Positions 1-12,340 of a DNA stretch of 64,000 bases are shown here, one piece after another. Location of the stretch: assembly GCF_954871325.1 (NCBI RefSeq), contig NC_088776.1, forward strand, positions 39,884,569 through 39,948,568, read 5' to 3'. The notes beneath the pieces were generated by a model that did not search any database, was not told the origin of the DNA, and saw nothing but the letters and a program-made list of their open reading frames with translations. Both the position numbers and the translations under genes were made by a program. Positions within the stretch are counted from its first letter, which is position 1; each line of letters opens with the position of its first letter. Source of the stretch: Gordionus sp. m RMFG-2023 (Eukaryota; Nematomorpha; Gordioida; Chordodea; Parachordodidae).

Positions 1-2
1 TA

Positions 3-399
3 TTTAGATTCGAAGTTCTTGATGGCCCTGGCAATGCTATATATTTTAGCAACTTTATAAATGAAATATTAAATCATTTTGAAGAATGTAACATGATTAA
101 TATGATTTTTGTGATGGATAATGTTACATTCCATCACAATCATTCAATTAGGGAATCGATCGAAAAAAAAGGACATACATTAAAAATTTACCACCCTACA
201 GTCCGTATCTTAATCCTATTGAGAATGTGTTTATTGGAAGGATTTTGTCAGAAATAAAATTCCTAGTAACGAGGAAGAATTAATTCGTTCCATAGAACAT
301 GGAGAAAGAGGAATATCTGAGGAAAATGCCAAAAATTATTTTAGAAATATGGAGAACTATATTCCAAAATGTAGAAGGGGAGAAATTATTAATGATTAA
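3..399 (+). pseudogene. Tc1/mariner-IS630 type transposase, C-terminal fragment
   Basis: The window opens inside a DDE transposase of the IS630-Tc1/mariner (DDE_3) group. The catalytic Asp is in the motif FVMDNVTFHH (Asp codon at 117-119). The last acidic residue is in PPYSPYLNPIEN (Glu codon at 221-223), about 34 residues later, the DD34E spacing of the group. A tail ending EIIND and a stop at 397-399 follow. The frame shifts near 190 and again near 265, so this copy is dead. The N-terminal half is outside the window. The family call is firm; the subfamily is not determined. Confidence 0.8.
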
Positions 400-468
400 T
401 ATAAATTTTTTGTTTCTTACTATATTAAATATATATCGTAATTGTAATTAAATAATTTGATATTAAAA

Positions 469-1602
469 AATTATAATAAAAAAGATGTCTGCCAAAAATT
501 TAGTGAAAATTAAATATACTTAAAAGAATTATCAAAAATGAGAAGAAAAAAAATTGAGAAAAGATATAGTAAGAAAAATAATTGAGAAAAGATACAAATA
601 AAGTAAAGAAATCCAAAAAGTTAGAAATAAAATAAGAAGGAATGACAAAAATAAATAAAATTTAAGAAAATTTTTAATTTTTTTTAAAAAAATTATAAAA
701 ATTACGATTTTCCTTTTTGAATGGAAATTTTCCTTTTTTGATTGACACTTTTTCTTTTTTGATTGGACCTTTTCCTTTTTTGTTTGACACTTTACCTTTT
801 TTGATTGAACTTTTTCCTTTTTTGTTTGACACTTTTCCTTTTTTGATCGAACTTTTTTCTTTTTTTGGAAGAATTTTCCTTTTTTGATTGGCACTTTACC
901 TTTTTTGTTTGGACCTTTTCCTTTTTTGATTGAACCTTTTCCTTTTTTGTTTGGACCTTTTCCTTTTTGATCGGACCTTTTCCTTTTATGATTGAAACTT
1001 TTCCTTTTTTGAATGGGAAACACTGTATGTAAAAAATTATAATAAAAAAGTTATCTGCGAAAATTTAGTGAAAATTAAATATACTTAAAAGAATTATCAA
1101 AAATGAGAAGAAAAAAAATTGAGAAAAGATATAGTAAGAAAAATAAATTGAGAAAAGATACAAATAAAGTAAAGAAATCGCAAAAAGTTAGAAATAAAAT
1201 AAGAAGGAATGACAAAAATAAATAAAATTTAAGAAAAATTGAAAAATTTATAATTTTTTTAAAAAAATTATAAAAATTACGATTTTCCTTTTTGAATGGA
1301 AATTTTCCTTTTTTGATTGACACTTTTCCTTTTCTTTTGGGAATTTTCCTTTTTCGATTGACACTTTTCCTTTTTTTAATTGGACCTTTTCCTTTTTTGT
1401 TTGACACTTTTACTTTTTTGATCGGACTTTTTCCTTTTGGGGGGGGGGGGAATTTTCCTTTTTTGTTTGGACCTTTTCCTTTTTTGATTGAACCTTTTCC
1501 TTTTTTGTTTGGACCATTTCTTTTTTTAATCGGACTTTCCTTTTATGATTGGAACTTTTCCTTTTTTGATTGGGACTTTTCCTTTTTTGAATGGGAAACC
1601 CT
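469..1602. repeat. Polypyrimidine minisatellite in two ~560-bp blocks
   Basis: Two blocks (about 469-1025 and 1034-1602) each hold an AT/purine-rich stretch followed by an array of ~21-bp units such as CTTTTCCTTTTTTGATTGGAC and variants with TTTGTTTGGAC or GATTGACACT. The blocks are near copies of each other, so a 560-bp unit has itself been duplicated. A run of ten or more G interrupts the second block near 1440. Lys/Gly-rich reading frames on the minus strand are by-products of the repeat. Confidence 0.85.
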
Positions 1603-1604
1603 GT

Positions 1605-2345
1605 ATTACTACCAAATTTGGTCAATCGAATATTTAGTAAGTGGTCGGTTTTGTAATCGGCATTTGGTCATATCATAATATTTTCAAAATATTTTTTAGG
1701 ATAATGCTTAACACCTTAATATACACGTATAAACCAAAAATGAAAAATTTTCCATAGATAACGCCAGCAATGCAGTATTTCGGTTTCAAATCGGTTATCG
1801 GTCAAATCACGATATTTTTAAAAAAAAATTTATGATAATGTTTTACAAGTATTTATAGATATTTTAACCAAAAATGAATATTTTCCAATTAATGTTACTA
1901 CCAAATTTGGTCGATCAAATATTTAGTAAGTGGTCGATTTTGAGCTCGGCATTCGGTCAAATCATAATATTTTCAAAATATTTTTTATGATAATGCTTAA
2001 CACCTTATTGCACAATAAACCAAAAATGAAGAATTTTTCATGCGCCTGCAATGCAGTATTTAGTCATTGGCCCGGTTTCAAATCGGTTATCTATCAAATC
2101 ACGATATTTTTAAAATATTTTTTAGGATAATGATTTACACGTATATATAGTTAAATAAATCAATAGTGAACTATTTCCAGTTAATATTACTACAAAATTT
2201 GGTCAGTCGAATATTTAGTAAGTGGTTTTTGAGCTCGGCATTCGGTCAAATCATAATATTTCCAATATTTTTTAGGATAATGCTTAACACCTAAAATTAT
2301 AAACCAAAAATGAAGAGATTTTGTTTAATAACGCCAGCAATATAT
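1605..2345. repeat. ~290-bp tandem repeat, about 2.5 copies
   Basis: The phrase ACCAAATTTGGTC recurs at 1611, 1900 and about 2192, giving a period of 289-292 bp. Each unit contains two diverged halves, both carrying GGTCAAATCAnnATATTTT and AACCAAAAATGAA, so the unit arose from a ~145-bp dimer. The phrase AGCAATGCAGTATTT of this repeat reappears at 7140, beyond the LTR element, suggesting the array once extended there. No coding potential is seen. Confidence 0.8.
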
Positions 2346-2404
2346 GCCTTACAAATTTTCTATTATTTTTCTAATCTAAACCTACTCATTAATTAAATAT
2401 CAAA

Positions 2405-5400
2405 GAAACTGAAAAAAAAATCAACTACGAGAAAAAATAAAACCTTACTTGAAATCCCTTACTATACTCAAATTACAATTTAAGGGAATTAACTCAAGAC
2501 GGTTATTTTGTAACAACACGATTTTTTTATTCTAATATTTTATTAACATGATTTTTTAAATAATCAATTATTTATAATAAACGAATTATTTCAGACAATA
2601 ATTTTAAAAATAAAAAAGTTTCCATCAGTTTTTTACAAAAAAAATAATAATGATTCCTGGTAAAAAAAAAATATTACCAAAACCAAGTTGAAATGATTGA
2701 CATTACAAATATAAAAAAAAATATACTATAATTTACGACATGCCACCCCTTTATGAGCCAATGGCATGCCTACAAATTGAAAAAAATATATATATCATAT
2801 TTACTATATAAAATAGATGATGTTACGCAAATACGAGAATTTTTTTCTTTTACTATGCCTCTTGTTTATTAAAAACCATCCCTAGAATACTGAATATTTA
2901 TGGTCCTCCAAATGTAGACTATATGGACACCATCATATAACTTGTTAGGCTAGTACTATGAATTCTCATTACATCAATAGAATATTGAATATTTATGGCC
3001 CTACAAAGGTATGCTATAGGGATATCATATACTGGTTAAGACTGTAATATGTTAATACGAGTTCCTCATCCTATCATATTCATAGCGTGCAAAGGTTTGA
3101 TCTTCATTTGTCTACATTTACGTCCTATGTAGGTCATAATGGATCATCAGGGGTATCGATGGTCACTGGATGATTGTGGTTTGTTAATTTGGATACTTGA
3201 AACTACGCGAAATTTTTTTCCGTGATTGGAGAAGGAATAAATTCAGTACAAGCAAAATTTTTTCATGATTGGAGACGGAATAAATTCAGTACAAATTTTT
3301 TCATATAATTTTCAAATTACAAGGGAATTTAAAAAAAAAAATTAAACCTTTATTAATTAAATTTTATATAAAAAAAAAATTTTAAATTACAACCTCAACC
3401 CGGCATCATACTACCATCTTTCCCTTTTCATTTTATTTTAACAACAACATTTCACATTCCCTTTTATGGCCTGGCCGAGAATACATGAACCATTATAATA
3501 TAAACTAAAAAGAAGGGAACGAGGAAAAAAAATTAAAACGAAAAAAAAAATCAAACATACCGCACGTGCCAACCGCAAGAAAACAATTATTTCTCATCTT
3601 ATAACACATAAAAACGTACACAAAAATAACGTTTTTATCTCCCTTTTACAATAAGCATTTTACCGTCCATTTAACTTTTTCCTCTAACTTTTTTTATGTA
3701 CCACAGCCGTAATACTTTTCTTTCTATACTACCATACATAAAACATAAACCAAAAATAAGCATGTTTTCTATAACCCTAATTCTCCATTACATAAAGACA
3801 TACAAGAAAAATGTTTTTATCTCTTTATCACCATAAGCCAACCACCGCACTTTTAACTTTTTATTTATCTCTGACAGCTGTAATATTAAAATTACTTTAT
3901 CATACTATTACCATGTAAATCATTATCCAAATTACCCTCTGATACGAAATAAAAACATATCCTACTAAGTTCTTGTTTATTCCTTATTTTTAAGTTCTTA
4001 TAAATTACTAAACATAAATTCTCTATTCCAATGTTAAGAAAATTGTTATAAGTCAAACAATATCCAGACATTAACTTTTACATCAACCTGTCTGAACTGA
4101 CCTATTTGGACCAAAATTGACCACAAAAACTTGTATCAATTGAAAAACCTAAAAAAAAATATGGTTCAATATACTGAACCCTGACACGATTTAAACCATT
4201 TAATTAGTACTTTTAAGAAAAATTAAAACAAAAAAAAATCGAGTATATCACTTATTTTACCCCAATTTCATGTGAGAGTATATCACTTATTTTACCCCGA
4301 TTTCATGTGATCGAAGTGCAAATCCACTTGATAATCATTAAGACAACCTAATTTTTCTTCAAAAATTATTTCATATTTCTTCATTAAAAGAGATACATCT
4401 TCCCACATTTTATGTAATTCATTACTCTCAATAGTAACCATTGGGTTTCCATTATTGCTAATATTGTCCTCAACCTTTAATTCCATGGAATTTACATACC
4501 TCTCAGAATTAAGGGCTAAATTCACCTCTTCTACGGTTAAATCTGTCCCTTCCATTTCATAAACTTCTTCCCGAGTATTATTAGCAATATCTTTGTTTTT
4601 AGTCTCATTTAAGGCTGAATTATTAGGTATGGCAAAAATATTCCAATAATTATTAGGACCTAACTTAACAATCCAATCCCACCCCATGATGGTTTCCACC
4701 TCTTTCTCCACTACCCACAAATCTAAGAAAAATGTTGTGTCATGGATAATTATTTCCAACTTAGTTTTTCCCAAAACTACAATTTCAGACCCATCAAATT
4801 GTCTGACACACATAGATTCCTTTTCAAGTTTACCCCCAGGCCAATACTTATAATAATCTTTTTTAGACATTAGTGGAAGGCTAGCCCCTGTGTCAAACAA
4901 CATGTCAATGTCCCTCGAGTCAACTCTTACCGTAACTCTCGGACAAGGACAAGGTTCAAATGATCGCTCAGTCATTAAAATCTCATATGTTTTAATTGAC
5001 TGATCTATATCTATCTCATTTGAAACATCAGTTTCATAAGAATTCACATTTGAACATAAATTCAACTCGAAATTTAGCGGTTCATTAATAATATTCATAT
5101 TCTTTCTAACAATATCACGGGGATATCTTTCCCATTCAGAAGTATTAACATCCTTCTTATCGGAATATTTAACAATACCCTTAGGATATTTCTCCCATCT
5201 AAAATTATTAGAGTCTTCATTATTTCTATTTTTATAATGATGAAAAAAATTTCTGTTACCATCACGGCTTTTATGTGAATCATATCTTATTTCAATATAG
5301 TTATTTAATTTATTACTATTTCTACCTCCCAATCTCCTACCTACTATATGATTACACTTGCAATCAGATAGTCAATTTTTGGTACAATTTATGGCTACAT

Positions 5401-6790
5401 GTCCCGGTTTGTTACATTTAAAACACAAACGGGATTTACCATAATTCGATTGTAGAACCTCAAATTTATTCGGGTTGATACCAGAAACCTTTCTACATTA
5501 GAATCTTCTAATGTCGATTTCCTTAACGGAAAACCCTCACGAAAATTTTGTTCTTTGACTACACAGGTCTCTACCTTATGGCCCCTATACCCACGGCGGG
5601 TACATTTCAAATCCTCAAAGATTTTTCTACTCCCGGAAAAACCATTCTTTCTATCGGAGTTGTTTTTCACATTTGACCTCGTCGGACCATATATTTGGCC
5701 TTTATTACCATTACTATTCGAAATAACCAACTTATTTATATCCTGATATATAATCTTAATTACTTCTTTTATTTCTCTCAATTCTCGGAGGATAATTACA
5801 AATCTCTCCACAATATCCAAACTATCATCGTTATTACATTCCAAAGTTTCCACCATTTCTGGTCTGCCGTTCTTGATTTCATTTAAAACCACATTTAAAT
5901 TACTTTCCAATACCGAAATCTTTTCCCAACAATCAGCCGACACTGGAGTGTCTCTTTTCCAATTACCATATACTTTGGTCGCAACCAAAATACATTTTCC
6001 AAATAAAAATTTCAAAATAATATAAATTAAATATATAATTACTATTAATCCTAATGTAATTAAATGATGGCCTATATCCAATTCATTAATGTTCTGATAC
6101 AAGATTTTATAACCCATATCCTTAAAGATGGCAACTTTATTAATAAAAGTAGGCTCAGAATACTTATCGAAATACACCACCATCGCATATTACAAATTTT
6201 TACTCTAAAATTACGTTATTACAGAAAATTATATTATTCAAAAATTGCACTTTAATCGAACTAATCTAAAAAAAATCATTTTAAAACTATTTTTTTTTCT
6301 TAAAACCATTTATTAATTAAATTTCTAAAAAAAAATTTAAACAACAAAACTGTGATTGAGTTGGGTCTTGAGGAGAGATACAAAATGTAAAATAAAATAT
6401 TGATTTTACCTTATAATAACGAATAACCCTGGTATCAAGAATATCCTAGTCACGGTCAACAACTGAAAAAAAAAAATCAACTACGAGAAAAAATAAAACC
6501 TTACTTGAAATCCCTTACTATACTCAAATTACAATTTAAGGGAACTAACTCAAGAAGGTTATTTTGTAACAACACGATATTTTTATTCTAATATTTTATT
6601 AACATGATTTTTTAAATAATCAATTATTTATAATAAACGAATTATTTCAGACAATAATTTCAAAAATAAAAAAATTTCCACAAAAAAAATAATAATGATT
6701 CATGGTAAAAAAAAATTTTTACCAAAATTAAGTTGAAATGATTGACTTTTCAAATATAAAAAAAAATATACTATAATTTACGACAGAAAC
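2405..6790 (-). mobile_element. LTR retrotransposon (Ty3/gypsy-like), minus strand
   Basis: Long terminal repeats lie at 2410-2740 and 6464-6785. They start TGAAAAAAAAATCAAC and end TTTACGACA on the plus strand, and are flanked by the 5-bp target duplication GAAAC (2405-2409 and 6786-6790). On the coding (minus) strand a purine-rich tract AAAGGGGTGGCA abuts the downstream LTR. The LTRs differ at roughly 3-4% of sites plus a small indel, so the insertion is of moderate age. The only coding parts I recognise are gag and protease (4292-6183). About 1.5 kb between 2741 and 4290 shows no recognisable protein. This is a broken, fossil copy. Confidence 0.85.
4292..6183 (-). pseudogene. Gag-protease coding block of the LTR element
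   Basis: The upstream part starts MVVYFDKYSEP and has a strongly hydrophobic segment (LITLGLIVIIYLIYIILKFL) near residue 45, unusual for a Gag. An acidic/coiled middle and a basic region follow. A CCHC zinc knuckle, CFKCNKPGHVAINC, lies near 5400. The downstream part contains a retropepsin with the active-site motif MLFDTGASLPL and the later IMGWDWI, then a segment (YEIIFEEKLGCL) resembling the lead-in to a reverse transcriptase. Read as a fossil: the block carries at least one break. Ty3/gypsy assignment is inferred from protease style and the lead-in; no RT is present to confirm it. Confidence 0.75.
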
Positions 6791-8128
6791 CTATATAGTT
6801 TTTTACATGTATTTACACCCAAATATAAAAAAAGCGCTATCCAATAATTATTCTGGTTTCCTTAGAATATATTTTCATATTTGTGCATTTAACGCCCTCT
6901 TATGGATTATTTGTTAAATTTTGTAATTAAAAAATAAAATTTAAGTTGTGTTAAGCTAGAAAATATTATTTTTTCCAATAAAATTACGTAAAAATAGAAT
7001 TTAAATTATTTGATAATTAATCTCAATTTTTTACTTAATAGAAAATTGATTTATGTACATAAAAAAATGTTTCTGAAAATTATTTTTAAAAAAATATTAT
7101 ATAATCAAATTTTGATTGATTATGATTAATTTCTTCTTAGCAATGCAGTATTTAGTCATACCCTTATAGACCTACCCTAAAAAATTTAATTACGAATATT
7201 TGCCTATAATTCTATAATTAAGGAATTTACGAATAATTTAAACATATTATCTGTCAAAAGAATTTATTTTAATTATAATAATAAATCCAATAACTAGGCT
7301 TAATATGATGTCTTATTTACGACAGGCGTTCTTAGAGAAAGTTAGTCTAGTCTAAGGAATTTCTTTTTGAAAAAGAAACTACACACCTTTTAAAACAAAC
7401 TTTGAAAATAGTTTATTGTTGATAATAAAAATTTACTAAACCAAATTTTTATAAAAAAATATATTATTATTCGTTTAAAATTAAGTAACTTTTAATGTAA
7501 TTAGTTCTTTTGAAATGTAACAATAACAAGTTACCAGTTACTTCGAAGAATGTAATAGTAACTGTGATTAGTCATTTTTTATAGAATTTAATTTGTAACT
7601 ATAACTAATTATTTTTCAAAAGAAACTTTTAACACTTGTAATATATTTAATAATTCTTAATATAAGTAAATAAGTTCACGTAAAAAAATATATTTGTCTA
7701 TGGGTGTATATCATTGTCTATCTTATAAGTAAATTTTAGATCTTAATCTTATTATTTGAAAAAAAGATGTTCGATTTGCTCAGTTCTCCTTAAATTTTAT
7801 AAAATATTTTGGTTCATATTTAATATCTTTAACTTTCTTTTTTCGATCTTTATTTGTTTTTTTTATTATATAAATCATGTAATAATACAATTGTATATCT
7901 TTTTAAGTTCTCACAGATTTTGATTATGAAAATTATTCATTATTTTGTAGATAATCTAAAGTTTAACAAATTATTAAAGTGTTTGAGTTACAAGCTATTA
8001 TAAAAGCGTATAAACGTTAAAAAATATCACGTAAGAAAATATTTCGTAAAAATATCGATATACTGAGTCTATGTAAATTTTTTTTAAAATCATTTTTTCG
8101 ATTTAAAGGACTTTAATAATAATTTCGT
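6791..8128. other. AT-rich intergenic stretch
   Basis: I see no credible coding sequence. The region near 7140 carries a phrase of the 290-bp repeat at 1605-2345. At 7500-7620 there are scattered GTAAC and AGTTAC words like those of the repeat at 61103-61483, possibly an old copy. Confidence 0.5.
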
Positions 8129-9779
8129 TCAATCCCCACCATTAGCCATGACAATGTTCATAGCATCATCCATGTTCCCAGGCTGATCTAGGAAACCGTC
8201 GCAACAATTTCTCCAAGTAATTCTATCTTGACCTTGAAAAAGGCCTCGGCTCCTCATATCTTGGCAAGCATTTTGAATCCGTGATTTAAGATCAGCTGGA
8301 ATGTTTCCATCTCTCACTGCTGTCAGGGTCATCTGAACCTGTTGATCGTGTGTCATCATCATCATCATGCCGCCTCTCAAATTTCCTCCACCAAAATTGG
8401 GGCTACTTCCTCTGAACTGTTGAATAGTCTGTATGCCGCGTGGCTCTTGGCCCACTGACTGCTGGGGACCTGAGGTTTTTATTTTGCCTCTTCGATCCTC
8501 TGAACCACCTTCCAGTCTTCTGCCTTCTTGTAACCTTTCTCTGAAACCTCCTGGTTGTCTACTACCCAAGAAACCCCCTTGAGATCCTCTACCATCTCGC
8601 CCTCTTTGTAGCCTTTCCCACTCTCCTGGTTGTCTTCCACCCCCAAAACCACCTTGCGATCTTCTGCCATCTCGCCCTTCTTGTAACCTTTCCCTCAAAC
8701 TTTGTCTTCCACCCCCAAAACCACCTTGCGATCCTCTGTCATCTCGCCCTTCTTGTAACCTTTCCCTCAAACTTTGTCTTCCACCTCCGAAACCACCTTG
8801 TTGCCCTTTGTCATTTCGACCTGCTTGTAGTCTTTCCCTTAAACCTCCTTGTTGTCTTCTACCCCCCAAACTACCTTGGGGTCTTATATCATCGAATCTT
8901 CCTTGTAATCTTTCTCTGACTCCTTGTTGTCTCCCATCTCCGAAACCACCTTGCGAGCGTCTGTCATCTAATCTGTCTTGTAGTCTCCCCCTCAAACCTC
9001 CTTGTCCTCCAATACCTCTATCTCGGAATCCTCCTTGCGTTCCTGACAATCCTCCTTTTTGCCTCCCTATTCCTTGTGGTCTATCTACGAATCTTCCACC
9101 TCCAAAACCCCCCTGACCTCCACCAGGACTCACAAAACCTCCTCCAAAACGCCTTTGGCCTCCACCAGAACTGAAATCACCTCCTCCAAAACGTCTTTGG
9201 CCTCCACCAGAACTCAAACCATCTCCTCCAAATCGACCTTGACCTCCACTAGGACTCAAACCACCTTCTCCAAAAATATCCCTACCATCGCTACCTCTAT
9301 CAGATACTCTTCCTGGAGGTTGAAGAGCAATACCACCTCCATAAATCTGATAAATTAAGTTGGCAGTTACCTAATTTTTTTTTTAAATGCATACTATATA
9401 ATTAAAAAATCTTTATAGTTAAATCAGGCATAGCAGGAAGAAGTGATTTAGAAATTATTTTTATTTTGTTTATAATAAATATTTATTTTGAGAATAAAGA
9501 TTCAGCAAACCTATAAATTGCGATGAAATTAAAATATTAAAATAATTATATTTTCCCTTATTTATTAATTAAGTGAATATGGAAAATATATTATAAAATG
9601 TAAACCAAAACTTAAGTATATACTTCTAAATTTAATTCTCTTTTGTGATTTCATTATTAATTCTATTTTTTAGGAATTTTATTTTTTAAATAGGAATTTG
9701 TTTAGAATTTTGAGTTAATATTTATAAAAGTTTTAAAAAAACTTACCAATCCAAGTAATAAAAATGTCTTGGGTATCAT
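8129..9779 (-). CDS. Secreted glycine/arginine-rich repeat protein with Cys-bearing C-terminal domain
   Basis: Two exons on the minus strand: 9747-9779 and 8129-9370, joined across a 376-bp intron with a GTAAGT donor and TTAG acceptor, in phase 0. The product is 424 residues. The first exon gives MIPKTFLLLGL, which with the start of exon 2 (VTANLIYQIYGGGIA) forms a signal peptide, so secretion is inferred. Next come about four ~14-residue GGGQRRFGGG-type repeats, then about seven ~25-residue repeats of the type RERLQEGRDDRGSQGGFGGG. The last ~85 residues are different: five Met in a row, then a predicted helical domain with Cys in NACQDM and WRNCCDGFL. I recognise no family. The composition suggests an extracellular structural, adhesive or matrix protein. 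The exon is much less AT-rich than its surroundings. Confidence 0.85.
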
Positions 9780-9884
9780 TTTGTAATTCTTTATATACCT
9801 TTTATAATTATATTATTTATTATCGAATCAAATGTAATGTCATTTAAACAGATTCAAAAAAAATTAACAATGCTTAATGTGGCT

Positions 9885-9892
9885 CTTTATAG
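9885..9892 (-). promoter_or_regulatory. Candidate TATA box of the secreted repeat protein gene
   Basis: The minus strand reads CTATAAAG followed by AGCC, about 105 bases before the ATG at 9779. That fits a TATA box with a short 5' UTR. A second TATA-like stretch (TATAAAAGG) lies only ~35 bases before the ATG, too near to be the better candidate. This rests on sequence match only, in an AT-rich background. Confidence 0.4.
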
Positions 9893-10896
9893 TTTTTTAA
9901 AATTAGGTAAGTCTCGTATTTTAATTGAAAAGTAATATTTTTTAATTTCAAATTTATGACTTTCTAATTTTAAAAAATATATATCGTATGAACAAATCGA
10001 ATAAGAATAATATATTTTATTATTCGGTGTTATTCCATTCGTTCAAGAAAATCAAATACGAATAATTCAGTATTCGATTCGTATATTCGTTTTTGAATAG
10101 GCTGAGTAGGAAGCCTTAATTCATTTTTTTACCAAAATAAAAAATGTAATAAAATTAATAATTTAAAAGAAACTTAGACTCATTAAAATTATGATGTTAT
10201 AATATTTTTAAAAAAAAATTCTTAGTAAATCCACAAAATTATGTGTTAATATAAATGAGAATTATTTTTTGAAAAAATCAATTACCCGCTAATGGATTAA
10301 AGTGGATCTAAGACAAGAAAAAGAAGATATTTTTAAATATTTTTAAAAAAATGAAACTTTGTTTTAATAAAAAAAAATTAAATTATAAAAATTATCTCCA
10401 ATTCTAATCGCTTTTTATACTTCGTGCATCAAACCTTAAAGGTTAAAAAAAATGTTATCTTTCCTTTATTTAAAAAACACAAAAAAAAACTAAATTGTGA
10501 AGATGAATAAAATAAGAAAGGAATTAAGTTTAAAAAAAAAAAATCGCATTGCGATAAAAATAACGCGCTTGATTCAATGTCAAGTTTAGTCACAAATGAA
10601 AATTAATTTTTTGAACTAATCCGAGGACAAATCGAATGATATTTTGCGTATAAAATATATTTGTTATTGTTAAAAACGCACTTTAAAAAAATTCATATTA
10701 ATAATAAAAAATTACAAATTTCTTTTTGTTTTTAAAAAATAAATTTTCCACTTAATTTGATTAAGGTTATAATTTACAAATATAATTACATAAATAAGAT
10801 AGTATAAATAATTATTTTTGTAATAAAAAATTAAGTTCTTTAGAAATTTTTTATCTTGGATATTTATTAAATTTCTATCACTTATATTATATTACC
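9893..10896. other. Intergenic, with an ATTCG-word repeat patch
   Basis: No gene is seen. At about 9980-10115 the words ATTCG, CGAATA and GTATTCG recur many times on both strands, as they do at 51220-51895. This looks like a decayed copy of one repeat family. The remainder is simple AT-rich DNA. Confidence 0.5.
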
Positions 10897-11264
10897 CAGA
10901 GAAAGGCCCAGCCCTGAGCTCTGCCCGAGTATATGGGCTGGGTCATATTTTAATTTTTTTTAATATACCCAGTTAGGCCTAAAACTTTATTTTAACTACC
11001 CGGGCTGGGCCTAAAAATCATTTTTAAACCCCGGCCAGGCCTAAAAAAATTTTACCTAGGCCAGAAGAGGCCGTATATTTTTAAATTAAATATAATCACC
11101 ATTACTAGCTAAAAAAAATTAAATTATAAATAAATATAATATATTTTTAAAAAAATTGGGTCTGACAGGGCTTGAAAATAAATCACGAGCCGTGCCGAAA
11201 AAATTTTTGAAAAAAAAATCCGAACCGGGCCGTGCCGTACAAATAATACCTCTGCAGGTCTCTG
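10897..11264. mobile_element. hAT-type MITE rich in GGCCCGG words, with perfect 8-bp target duplication
   Basis: The element starts CAGAGAAAGGCCCAG and ends GCAGGTCTCTG, short terminal inverted repeats typical of hAT. It is flanked by ATATTACC on both sides (10889-10896 and 11265-11272), a perfect 8-bp target duplication. Inside, GGCCCGG/CCGGGCC words alternate with runs of A and T every 30-45 bases. It has no transposase, so it depended on an autonomous hAT element. A reading frame from 11156 is incidental. Confidence 0.85.
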
Positions 11265-11272
11265 ATATTACC

Positions 11273-12340
11273 CATAATTATAATCAATTATTATTTAAAA
11301 TAAAATTGTCAGGGTTGAATAGAAAATTATGCGAAGGAAAACAATTAAGGAAACCTGTAACAGACCTTGGGGAGAGTTATGGAGTGATTGAAATTCTAAT
11401 TTCGGAACAATTTCGGGAGTTCCAAAAAATAAATATAAAATTTATAAATAATATTTTATAATGGCTCATAAATATTCTTTTTTCTGTTCTCAATATTATA
11501 TTTATGGACATACGCTCTGGTAATACTCAAGACCAAGAAATTTTTTAAGACTAGGCGGTTTATGTTAGGGCCTGATATTTGTAGGATTAGTATGCCTATA
11601 TGAGTGTTTTTAAAATTGTTAAATATATCTGTCTGTTTTTTGCTTTGCATTGGACCTTTAGGGGAGCGAAAATTTATATTAGTTTAGACTTTGGTTATCC
11701 ATTAGATTCTAGAATAGATTATTAGAGTAGTTTTTTAATTTAATGGAAAAATTTTGTTTTGTGAAATGAAAAAATTTCTTGATTCTAAGCACACCTTCTT
11801 TAGGGTCGAGCTGGGCTGGTTTTTTAAACAATTCGGGTTCGGGCCGGGCCGGGCTTGAAAATTAGGCCCGATGCAGATCACTAATTTATGTGACTAAAAT
11901 TTTAAAAATATTTTTTCTAAATAAAATCAGAGGCCTTCTGAAATCTAGATTTTAGGTCAAGATACGGTTCGGAATATTTTTGGACCCGGCTTGGATTTTT
12001 ATTTATAATCATTTTTTGCGGCCCGGATTTTTAAAAATTTAGTTATTTTGAATAGATTTGGTTGTATTTTTTAAATTGTTTAGAGGGGTTAAAAATATAC
12101 GCAATAAATAATAGTGTATTGCTTAAAAATTTAGCGGAGGGGGGGGGCTACAATTTGTTTAAATTTAGTATAAAAAATAAACAATTTTAATAATTGATTA
12201 ATTTTATTATACAAATAATAAATAAATTTATAATTTATATTATATTTTAAAAATATTGTCACATCTATATAAATTATAATATATATTTTTGTAAATGTAC
12301 ACTTTATTTATACACATTTTTATTCACCATCATTCACTCT
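11273..12340. other. Non-coding, with fragments of the GGCCCGG repeat
   Basis: No gene is supported. Partial copies of the preceding MITE family occur at about 11793-11880 (GGGCCGGGCCGGGCTTG, ending GATGCAGATCACT) and at 11940-12030. A G run sits near 12140. Confidence 0.5.

Noticed and set aside
532-1407. Two Lys/Gly-rich reading frames (163 and 110 codons) on the minus strand
   Set aside because: They are translations of the polypyrimidine minisatellite; any frame through it stays open and is Lys-rich. The C-terminal parts are chance translation of AT-rich DNA.
1438-1450. G runs (also near 12140, 15290, 20580, 36980 and 38050) as possible quadruplex elements
   Set aside because: They are single homopolymer runs without the spaced G-tract pattern, probably slippage products inside repeats.
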